Below, one piece after another: positions 1-8,316 of a stretch of DNA of 64,000 nt; position 1 is the first letter of the stretch; each line of letters begins with the position of its first letter. The notes under the pieces are model-generated. The model was given only the letters and a program-made list of their open reading frames with translations. It searched no databases and had not been told where the DNA came from. The position numbers were made by a program, and so were the translations under genes. The DNA is from Marsupella aquatica (lineage: Eukaryota; Marchantiophyta): the NCBI GenBank assembly GCA_973895155.1, contig OZ316892.1, positions 124,001-188,000 of the forward strand. The letters are read 5' to 3'.

Positions 1-974
1 TTGACATCTTAGTTGAGTATTGTCTCTAAGTCATAAGAAGAGTTTGCATACAGTAGCTGCCTTGCTGTGAACATGGTACTGGAAGGGAACTCACATTGGT
101 GACAGGAGACGAAAATCAAGGGCATAAAGATCAAATGCGCGGATGGCGACCTCCACCAGCAGAAAACTTCGAGCAATGAGTCGTCGAGTTCATCGACTTG
201 CAGGAAGCCTTTGGCCGAGACTGATGGATGTATTCAGATCTTCGAATACATCCATGTCGAAGATTAGATAATTCAATTCTAGTAAAGTGGCCATGTTCTT
301 CTGCTTCAAAGGGAGTTGACAGTCTGGATTCGACCAAAACGATATGAACTGTCTGAGCTTCTCAGATTCGCAAGATACGGTCGTGAAACGTGCTCGAAAG
401 CTTGTTAGCTACTCTGGGGTTAGGGAAGGCGTAAGGGAATAATTCTCAAATGACGCGAGAATGGAAAGATGCACTGTACAGTACTATCGTGGATTATCGG
501 ACAAGGCAGGAAAGTGGACTGTATTTGCAGTAGAAACTTTGCTACGTTGACCGCATGATTGAATCCGAAAGCTCATAGACCGTGCGCGTGAACGTAGAAG
601 GGAGCATAGTTCTGCAAGGAATAGTGGAGTAGCATGCTTCTGGAGGTATTCTATGTTGCGAGCAAACAGGAGTTTTGCTAGCGAGGCACACATGCTAGCG
701 AGGCAACTTTCTGGGTACCATCAGGGTAACTGAGGGGGATTCCGAAGTAAGATTGTGGATTGTTTTATTCTAAAACAGCTATGAAAAAGGGAAAACCAGA
801 TACTTGAACATCCACAACCCAGAAACTTGAGATCTTTACAACCTTAAATTGAATGACGAGGCATCATCAATCTCAACAGAACTAGTTTAGAAACCTTTCA
901 CAATCCACCTTTAATAAAACTATGTATTGATATACATGTTCTGGAATGAGATTCCATCCAAAATTGATCATTAG
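1..974. other. Intergenic, no gene recognised
   Basis: No reading frame here looks like a known protein. The short open frames lack recognisable motifs or homology to the other parts of the window. The stretch follows (in minus-strand sense) the degenerate methyltransferase-like exon of element C. It could therefore be decayed element C DNA, but the third-gene motif DSNIPN and the 15-bp palindromes seen in elements A and B were not found here. Confidence 0.4.
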
Positions 975-1560
975 TCATTGAGAATCCTCTGATTCCAAAT
1001 CATCTGAAGAATTACTAGGATTGCTACTCAACTCCCTATCAATCTTCTCAGCTGATTCGTCAAAATACTATGCGACAATACCAGTCTCATCATCTATGAA
1101 CTGAGGGCAGTAAAGGGCATTTTTAGCACCCCTCACTAACCGCAGACCTTTCCCCTCCCAAGTCAAAATGACTGGCGCTTCATCAACCTCCTTTGCAGAC
1201 TTTTCAGCATAGCAAGGAAGCGTGAATCCCTTCTCAGGGGTCACAAGAAAATTATCCTCGATTTATTTTTGAAGACGGAATCTCTCCTCCAAAAACCAAT
1301 GCGAATGCCTATCACTGAAGAAATCACCAACATAGGATCAATACTACGCATCCGAAAATTCTAGAAATAATAGAAACACACCAAATAGGGAGTTCTACAT
1401 CAAAGGCCAAGTACTTTACTCCACGTCGAATTCATCCTTCTCGTCTGAAGGTCCGCCCTGATCATCTCCTGGGATGGTGAACTCATCGTCCGATCCTTCA
1501 TCATTGGGGTCCTCTTTCTTCTGATCTGCGGCCCCTTTCAACTTCTAGGCATGTTGAAAT
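975..1560 (-). pseudogene. Element C: 3' end of ParB/methyltransferase-like gene, degenerate
   Basis: Minus-strand remnant of the last two exons of the gene found in full in elements A and B. An acidic exon end (about 1555 to 1420, residues such as GSDDEF) stops at a donor GA|GTAAAG. A 105-bp intron (1315-1419) ends in CAG at the 1314 side. The last exon (1314-975) carries LEERFRLQK, TPEKGFTLPCYAEKSAKE, LTWEGKGLRL and FIDDE. These match TPEKPFVLPSYAE, LTWENKGLRL and VDD of element B. In-frame TAA and TAG codons break the exon. Nothing upstream of 1560 matches the rest of the gene, so the copy is truncated or rearranged. It is inverted relative to A and B, which makes it a separate insertion rather than part of B. 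Confidence 0.8.
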
Positions 1561-1657
1561 GCCAAAATTTTAGCAAATTAGATTAGTGGAATTTAAGTTA
1601 ATTATCGAGTTACAGTTAAGTAGAGGTCGGATCACTAGGGCAATCACTATTTAAACC

Positions 1658-2254
1658 CTAAAAACCTGACCAGAACTTCATTTTATCCAATCGAGGTTCA
1701 ATTTTTGGTCTAGCGGCAACTTTACAGAGATGGAACAATCTGGAGTCATATGCGTAGTTGTAGTAACCATTGAAGCAATTTGGGGCATGCATGGTAGTGA
1801 GATAGTTTATGAGGATGCGATATTCTATTGGAAGATGGAAAAATGTGTGCCTTAGGGCCAAGTGCTCGCAGAGTTAGACTGAGCAGAGAAAATCAGAATG
1901 CAGGGTTGTCAATGCACAATCGAGTCAATCACTTTTGTTGAACAGTAGGTTTAGGGCAATACATGTATACACAGTTTCTTTGTGCAAATCAATATCGTTG
2001 TCTATCAAGTGTGGGAAGAAGCTGGATGCCAACTGTTTGGAGTCACTCGGCAGGAATTTCTCATGAAAATTGGTACACAAGCGAGAGATTATTTTTGTGT
2101 CATGAATGAGTGTTGGGCAGTGAGAATCGCGGAGAATAGGACCTCGGAGGAAAACTAAATAGATATTAGGGTTCCAGAAGATGAGAACCAACCCAACATA
2201 CCGACGATCAGGGGCAGGAGCCAGCGAAACAAGAGTGGAACAAGTGGAGGTCAC
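1658..2254 (-). pseudogene. Broken retroelement-type ORF, gag-like
   Basis: Two minus-strand open stretches (2254-1925 and 1861-1658) read as consecutive parts of one protein. They are joined by about 60 bp that is also protein-like in another frame. Legible segments include FLPSDSKQLASSFFPHLID, TVYTCIALNLLF and LRHTFFHLPIEYRILINYL. The hydrophobic helical style resembles structural proteins of large plant retroelements, but I cannot name a family. It is broken by a stop and a frameshift, and no LTR could be assigned. It is unrelated to the element C fragment next to it. Confidence 0.35.
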
Positions 2255-3243
2255 GTACCATTCAAGCGCTTAACCTTGGAGCAACAGAAACAGAGGACGA
2301 AACCAAGACTGATCATTCATGAGAACGATTAACTGAAGAGCAACCAGGTAAGAGGTGTACTATCCAGTAGCAAGTAACAATTGAGAGTTACTAGGACAAG
2401 TAACGATTAACAAGTGACTTGAGTGGAATAAAACGTTTACAAAAACCGAATAAGCAGTTTGACAGTTACAACTGCTAATCGTTAGGAGAAGTTAGAAAAA
2501 CCTGTTTGTATGAGAGATATAGGGTAGCAGAGTAGGAGTGAGAGGGGTCTTTTGTTGTGGAAACTTTGAGGATCAGGAAGCTAGAGAGGCAGTCCAGGAG
2601 GAGGTAGTGCCAGATTGCTAGACCTGGAGGTAGATGGAAGCTCATGGAAGAAAAACCATCTAAAGAAATTGATGTGTTGACTTCATGGAATGAAAGATGC
2701 AATCAAGGCCTATTGGCAGAACTTCAGGAAGAATTTGATTACATAGCTTGTATTTGTTGTATGTCAATAGACTTAAAACTAAGAAGTTGATAGTGAAAAA
2801 GAGATGGCTGGAAATAGTAACATTTGACGATGGGAAATTCCTTTGGATTTGGTTGGAACCTATAAAAAGGAGAATCAGAATACTATGGCATGTGGTAATC
2901 GAGATTGCAAACTGTTAAGGAAATCCATGCAAGAGTAGAATACAGAGTAAGTAATAAGAGATGATGTATAAGAGAAACCCAAAGTAGTGTAATATGGAAT
3001 TAGCACCTTTGATTGGTCGTTTGAACTTGAAGGAGAGTCAGGCCAATGTCTCGAGTAATCGCACAAGTTACCTCTATCTAATTGTCTGGAAGACTAGATA
3101 GCAGGTGGAAAGTGTATAAGAAATCTAGTAAATTGGGACTGTATGATGTTTAATTGACATAGGGAAGGACATTAATGGTGTTGGGAGTCATGGTGGAGGA
3201 TTAATTCAGGGATCTAGCAATTAGTCAATTACAACGGTTAACA
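2255..3243. other. AT-rich non-coding DNA, possible LTR end
   Basis: No convincing gene. The stretch ends in GGTTAACA immediately before a sequence that looks like a retrotransposon primer-binding site (TTTTTGGCGACC, then TTGGGGATC, from about 3246). On that reading the DNA up to about 3243 would be the end of a 5' LTR. The start of such an LTR was not found, and no second copy exists in the window. Confidence 0.25.
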
Positions 3244-3245
3244 TT

Positions 3246-3700
3246 TTTGGCGACCATATTGGGGATCTGCCGATTAAGGATCCTCGGATTGAGGAAGCCG
3301 CTAACACTTGTGGCCCAGACCAGAGTCAAGAAATGGGAGTAAGGGAAAGAAAGTACAATCGACACTCGTAATGGGATCAAGAAATGAATTCTGGACTTTG
3401 TTTGTATTTAGTGAGGATAGTGAACTACCAATGATAAGTACTTTGAGCGAAGTAGAATACAGAGCGTTGAGCAAAGGAGAAGTTCAGATAGAAGGAGGAG
3501 GGGTGATCCTGTTGATTCATAACTCCCCCACTTATACGAAATTAACTATGCAAGAATTGCAGAAGAGAATTTGGGGACCAGTGAGACCGGCCAGATACAA
3601 GAAGAAGGCGGAAGGAAATCAATTTGTTATGAGCCAGCAAGATAAGGAACAATTCAAGAAAGGGGCCGTGTGTACCCGTGAGGCCACCCAACAAGAGTAA
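3246..3700 (+). pseudogene. Possible retrotransposon leader and truncated gag-like ORF
   Basis: A PBS-like string (3246-3270) of the TTTTGGCGAC...TGGGGA style found in plant Tat-type Gypsy elements is followed by a 130-codon open frame (3308-3700). The protein is basic and glutamine-rich, with no zinc knuckle or enzymatic motif, so gag is only a positional guess. The frame stops at 3700, and about 220 bp later element B begins. Element B may have inserted into this older retroelement. Confidence 0.3.
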
Positions 3701-3922
3701 GGATTTGGAAAAGATTCTAGTTGTATGTTTATGGCAAAGGTCGGAATATCCAACATCGATGGCATTACAGATTGGACGGGTGCTGAGGAGATTGCAGAGG
3801 AAACTGAGGGAGAACACAACAAATGAGGACGGGAGTCTGTTCTAGAGCAAAGAAGAGGTGTTTGATTATAACATGTTAAAGGAGTTGTTGTAGCTATGTG
3901 AGACACAACTGATGTTACCAGA
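3701..3922. other. Left flank of element B and its target-site copy
   Basis: Non-coding sequence leading to the left copy of the element B target duplication, TTACCAGA at 3915-3922. The right copy lies at 60441-60448. With one more base on the left (GTTACCAGA against CTTACCAGA) the match is 8 of 9. Confidence 0.6.
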
Positions 3923-3982
3923 GGGCCCAACCTCCGTGACAGGAAACAGGAAACAGTAATGCTCATAATAGGAAAAAGAGTG
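3923..3982 (+). repeat. Left terminal inverted repeat of element B
   Basis: GGG start, a 12-bp variable stretch, then GTGACAGGAAACAGGAAAC and AGTAAT. It is the reverse complement of 60395-60427, except that the right end has three AGGAAAC units where the left has two. The Gypsy element inserted only 60 bp inside this end. Confidence 0.8.
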
Positions 3983-4352
3983 TGTGACGGGTACCCCGTC
4001 ACGGGAAGTCACACATAACTGGTTGCAAAGGCCGATACCTTGTTAATAGTCAATGTAAATAAGCCATTTTTTAATTTTTAGTTAATTCCGTCATTATAGG
4101 TTGATGATGCCCCAGGTGACTTTATATTCTTTCTCTCATAATAGTTCTAAGATTTGCGGCGACCTAAGTGGGCAAATATTTTGGGACCTTGAAACTAGCC
4201 AGGACCAGCCCCATAGGACTTACCGTTTTGCTTCAAGAGCTATTGTTGAGACCCCCATTGCAAAGTCAGGAGAGGGGGGGGTTTTTTTTTAAATAAATCC
4301 CTCCTCAGGAGGGCGAGTCCCATTAGTGGCCGTCCGAGAGAAAGAGGGGCTG

Positions 4353-4690
4353 CCTCGCGAGCCCATAGGGCTGCGTGCCCGGGCAATTAATGGGGCTCCG
4401 CGAGCTGAAGGGGCTGCCTCGCGAGCCCATAGGGCTGCGTGCCCGGGCAATTAATGAGGCTCCGCGAGCTGAAGGAGCGCAAGCGAGCGGGGGGGGGGGA
4501 GTTAAAGGGCCTCCCGCGAGCTGGGAGGATCACGCGAGCGGGGGGGAGTTAAAGGGCCTCCCGCGAGCTGGGAGGATCACGCGAGCGGGGGGGAGTTAAA
4601 GGGCCTCCCGCGAGCTGGGAGGATCACGCGAGCGGGGGGGAGTTGAAGGGCCTCCCGCGAGCCGGGAGGAATGGCCGCGCACCCTGCATA
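4353..4690 (+). repeat. GC-rich minisatellites in the 5' LTR
   Basis: Two consecutive arrays. The first has two copies of a unit of about 65 bp (from about 4353 and 4418) containing CTCGCGAGCCCATAGGGCTG. The second has four 47-bp units beginning at 4501, 4548, 4595 and 4642, built on GTTAAAGGGCCTCCCGCGAG, with the last diverged. The same arrays lie in the 3' LTR at +10697 (15198, 15245, 15292, 15339). Confidence 0.9.
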
Positions 4691-5093
4691 GGGCCGCGCG
4701 CAGGAGGACGCAAGGGTAAGGCCCGAGAAATGGGCCGGGGCGCATGGCGAAGGCGCCAGGAGTTTTTTCGGTTCTATTTTTTTTTCCTTCCTTTTTCTTT
4801 CCCTCTTCCTTTTGCACGACCCTCTCATTGCCGAAAGCAAAAACGGGGTTCTTCTCTCTCTTGCCGGAAGCTCTCTCCAGATTCTAATTATTTTTGAAGC
4901 TCTCTCTTTCATGGTGGATTAGTGGGGCTTGCTGGCGTCATTCTTCCAGGCATTAGTGGCGGCCGCACGGAGTAGTGACGGGAAATTGAGAGAATTTAAG
5001 TGATCGGGCTACGGGGGCTGTTTCGGGCCAGGGAATTGACATTGCCACGGGTGACGGGATTGGTGATTGAGAAATTGATTTCGGGATGCATGG

Positions 5094-6950
5094 ATGCTAG
5101 ATCAACCAGAGTTTAGTGCGTCACGCATTCGGAGATACAAGGCTGCTTACCGTGACTACGTGGAGACTCGGATTACACGGGAAAGGGAAGAGAGAGAAGT
5201 TATGATGAGCACGGGATTGGCAGCGGGTTCCTCACCGGTGGGTAGGAAGATTTTTCGTCGAATTTATCCCAAGACCTCCACCAAGGTGATGGAGGATTGT
5301 CGGAACATTTTCCAAGCCACCGGGCTTACAGAATTCATGAAGGTGGAGATTACCATCCCTTCAGGGAAGAGCTGGGACATTGAGGCCGGGATGGAGTTCC
5401 GAACGGAGGGAATCTACTTTGAATGTCTCAAACGTGTAGTGCCCCATGTGGAGTTGGCTAAGCTATTGTTTCTTGAGAATCAGAAATTCTCATTCACACC
5501 TCGGAATATCAGGGGAGAACTCACGTTGAAAATGGTGGCCACTTGGGTGACCAATCCTACCTCCACCACCGCCATCCCTCTTTCTGCTGTCAAGGATGTT
5601 GAGTATAAGGGCTTCCTGGCCAAGGTGCATCAACGGGTTCTTGGCAACGTGCAATCCGGAGTGCTGAATGAGGAGCATTTCGTGGTAGCTATGGACATCA
5701 AGAACTACCCAGCCCATGTGTACGGATGGTGGTGCTACGGATTGAAGAAGCTATTGGCCGCTGAGCCCGGGAGTGTGAAACCAGGTGGGGCTGTACATTT
5801 GATGGGGTCATTTGTATTGGCCAGGGCAGAAGGGTTGATTGGTTCTCCGGGGCATGAAGACACGGGATCATCTCTCACCACGGAGATCCGGAGTATTGCC
5901 ACTACCGTTTTAGGGAAGCTCACGGAGGAATCATTGTCTGCTGGTGGGGAGGATAATAGAGAAGAAGAGAACCAGGAGGATGATTGCACATTGGAGTGGC
6001 TTGAATCACTCGTGGGAGATCCGAAACAGCCTCTGGAATACAACATTCCGGATGTTTACTTGGCAGAGCTACGGGATTTCAGAGAGGGAGTCCACGAGGG
6101 ACTCAAGCTAGTCCACGCATTGAGGGAGTCTCTCAAGCACGCCACAGTCAAAGTAGAGACGTTAGAGCAGAGCATCCTGTCACTGAAGGAGGTGATCAAG
6201 ACCAAGGAGCAGACCATTCATGAGAAGGTCAGGCACATCAATGCAGCTCACGTAGAGATCACCAACTTGAAGGGAGCTTTGTCCACCAAGGCCAAGGAAG
6301 CAGAAGAAGTAGGAGCGTTGAGGCAAGCATTGGCCAAAGAGAAGCAAAATTCTGGAGAAGTGATGGAGTGGAGGAACCAGGTGGGAGCACTACGGAGTCA
6401 GGTGGCAGCCTTTGAGACACGAGCGAAGAGAAGTGAGGCCCTGAGTCTAGGGAAACGGAAGAGTCCCGGCACACCTGGCTCCACACTTTCCCCGGATGTG
6501 ATCTCCCAAGCTATCGAGATGGTGGTGAAGGAGGTTAGTGGGAAGTATGGACCCTTGTTGGATGGAGCCAAGAAGAGTCAGGAGAAGAGTAAGAGCTTGG
6601 AGAAGAAGCTCCGGGAGGTACGGAAATCGTTACGGGAGGCTCAGGTCAGTACGGGGATGCCACCCAGGTCTGTCACCCCCGGGACTCCCATGGCCACGGG
6701 GCAAGTTCTACCGTTGGAGTTGCGGTCCGGAGAAGAGGCTACCCTCTGGAAGGACACAATTGGTGAGGGGTACATCAAGGCGTGGCAGGCCTTGGCTGCT
6801 TTGAGGAAGCGCGGGAGCAGCAGCACTAAGAGTACTCCGTCGAAGAAGAAGAAAAGTACGGTGGCACTCACTCCCGTGAGTGATGAGGAGGAGGACCACT
6901 CACGGGGCACAAGTCCGGGCACCGAGAGCGAAGAAGAAGAGGAGGATTAG
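5094..6950 (+). CDS. 618-aa protein encoded inside the 5' LTR, function unknown
   Basis: Fully open 618-codon frame inside the LTR. The N-terminal ~240 residues are mixed alpha/beta-like with a WWCYGLKKLL segment. Residues ~320-470 are rich in heptads (VETLEQSILSLKEVIK and following), so a coiled coil is likely. A second helical basic region follows, and the C-terminus has KSTPSKKKKS, then an acidic run ending SEEEEED. I recognise no catalytic motif and no gag, protease or transposase signature. A coiled coil with basic and acidic tails suggests a DNA- or RNA-associated structural protein, but that is inference. The start is the first ATG of the frame. The 3' LTR copy differs at residue 137 (Arg here, Pro there). 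Because it sits in the LTR, it can be transcribed from the 5' copy ahead of gag or from the 3' copy into flanking DNA. Confidence 0.75.
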   Translation: MLDQPEFSASRIRRYKAAYRDYVETRITREREEREVMMSTGLAAGSSPVGRKIFRRIYPKTSTKVMEDCRNIFQATGLTEFMKVEITIPSGKSWDIEAGMEFRTEGIYFECLKRVVPHVELAKLLFLENQKFSFTPRNIRGELTLKMVATWVTNPTSTTAIPLSAVKDVEYKGFLAKVHQRVLGNVQSGVLNEEHFVVAMDIKNYPAHVYGWWCYGLKKLLAAEPGSVKPGGAVHLMGSFVLARAEGLIGSPGHEDTGSSLTTEIRSIATTVLGKLTEESLSAGGEDNREEENQEDDCTLEWLESLVGDPKQPLEYNIPDVYLAELRDFREGVHEGLKLVHALRESLKHATVKVETLEQSILSLKEVIKTKEQTIHEKVRHINAAHVEITNLKGALSTKAKEAEEVGALRQALAKEKQNSGEVMEWRNQVGALRSQVAAFETRAKRSEALSLGKRKSPGTPGSTLSPDVISQAIEMVVKEVSGKYGPLLDGAKKSQEKSKSLEKKLREVRKSLREAQVSTGMPPRSVTPGTPMATGQVLPLELRSGEEATLWKDTIGEGYIKAWQALAALRKRGSSSTKSTPSKKKKSTVALTPVSDEEEDHSRGTSPGTESEEEEED

Positions 6951-8061
6951 ATAGGCGTACGGACGTGGGTGTACGGCCTCCAGATTTCCAACATTTTAGT
7001 GGGGGGTCACTCATGGGCTTGTTGGGATGAGCTCGCGGAGCTGATTCCAACAAGAGGCGGCGCTCCTCAAACGGAGCCAGGATGAGCAAGTTATGGCCTG
7101 GAGAACTTATGTTTTTGCGGTACGGAAACGGCCATAACTCAGGCGTCTGAAGTCCGTTGAGGGAGCGACTTAGTGATTCGGAAGCAGGAAAAGAAGAGCT
7201 ATCCAGGGGTGAGCTCAGGTGTGCACTTGGAAGGGCACCTAGTTTCGGCCATTTTGGGGTGCCTCTCACTTTCAGGGTTCACGTGTACTGTTGGGGCGCC
7301 GTCGAAGGCACCGTCGGCCCCCTTGTTTTGGGTTTAGGGTTTTAGCAGCATGTGTGTGCCGCATGCTCCTCTTCAGTTTAAGGATTTCTCTTAGTGCAAG
7401 GTTTTAGCGGCGCCGCTAGGGTAGCCGCCACCGTTGTGACCCTGTGAGGGGTGCTTTGGTGTGATTTTTCAGTATTTAGGGGGATAGCCCCGAAGTAGTT
7501 AGGGGGACTCAGTGTGAAGTTAGCAAGGAGGGATAGAGTGGAGCCTGAGGAGTTTGAAAGCGTGTTCAGAGTAGTGAGGGGGAGCCATACTCATTGTCCG
7601 GAGAGGCAGGAGTTGAGTAGACGGCAGGAGGCCGGGTTACTCATGCAATGTGTATCGTTTTTCCCAAGAGATATGGATCTGTACATTTGACTTGATGGGC
7701 TTTTGTTGTGTGTTCCTTCTCCCTTTTTCGCTTTCCGAATTGTGTTCTCCCGTTCTATGATTTGAAGAAACTTGCTTGGTTTGAGTCGGCCTTGTGAGTA
7801 GGGGTGGTGACAGCACTCTTTGGGTGACTCCGAGTGAAGGTGTAGTGGGGTAGTCGGCAGGACTTGATCAAAAGCTGTGGGGTGAGGGTAGTCGGTAGAC
7901 TTGATCAAAACCTACATTTCCGGGAGCGGAAACCAAAATACTCATCCTGGTGTGAAAAGAATCCAAATAGCGTCCCTCCACGACCCCGTAATACGATACC
8001 AACGGTTTAAGCGAAGAAAAGTGCGGTTTGCACGTATTAACCGTTGGAGAGGCAAGTGACA
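6951..8061 (+). other. LTR downstream region, non-coding
   Basis: No credible protein. It includes a perfect GC-rich palindrome TAGCGGCGCCGCTA near 7405 and the LTR terminus. The palindrome differs in its half-site from the 15-bp family of elements A and B. The region probably holds R/U5 and polyadenylation signals, which I cannot place exactly. Confidence 0.5.
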
Positions 8062-8081
8062 TAAGTGTGGTCTTTTGTTTT

Positions 8082-8099
8082 TGGCGCCGCTGCCGGGGA
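8082..8099 (+). promoter_or_regulatory. Primer-binding site, tRNA-Asp type
   Basis: TGGCGCCGCTGCCGGGGA matches the complement of the 3' end of plant tRNA-Asp(GTC) at 17 of 18 positions (mismatch at the ninth base). It begins 20 bp after the 5' LTR end, a somewhat longer gap than usual. The same primer is typical of Athila-type plant Gypsy elements. Confidence 0.85.
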
Positions 8100-8161
8100 A
8101 TCCTTCTTCTTGTTTGACGACACGAAGGAGGGGAGCTACGTCTATTGGGAGTTCAAACCTA

Positions 8162-8256
8162 TCAACCACAACGCAACTTGCGACGGTTGATACGTGAGAA
8201 GTTTGTTGGTTACTTTGTTATTGTACGTCAACCACAACGCATCGTGCGACGGTTGA
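8162..8256 (+). repeat. Twin 29-bp hairpin repeats in the Gypsy leader
   Basis: Two near-identical 29-bp units (8162-8190 and 8228-8256), 66 bp apart, each begin TCAACCACAACGCA and end TGCGACGGTTGA. Each can fold with TCAACC pairing to GGTTGA and CGCA to TGCG. They lie between the PBS and the gag start, where retroelement packaging and dimerisation signals usually are. Confidence 0.6.
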
Positions 8257-8316
8257 TGTTTACAAATATTGCTTTCTGAGACATTGGTGTAAGTTTGGAA
8301 TGCAGGTCTCAATGGG

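Larger units (their letters stand above)
3983..8061 (+). repeat. 5' LTR of the Gypsy element
   Basis: 4079 bp, unusually long. It starts with an inverted-repeat-rich tip (TGTGACGGGTACCCCGTCAC, then GTCACACA). It contains a TTTAAATAAAT stretch near 4288 that could serve as a TATA-like element, GC-rich minisatellites (4353-4690), a pyrimidine tract near 4780-4810, a 618-codon ORF (5094-6950), and about 1.1 kb of non-coding tail ending AAGTGACA. U3, R and U5 borders cannot be fixed from sequence alone. Confidence 0.95.

Noticed and set aside
7404-7418. TAGCGGCGCCGCTA palindrome in the Gypsy LTR (and at +10697), as a member of the 15-bp palindrome family
   Set aside because: The half-site is TAGCGGC, not TAGCGYC, and the centre differs. 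It occurs once per LTR in otherwise GC-rich DNA. Treated as coincidental.
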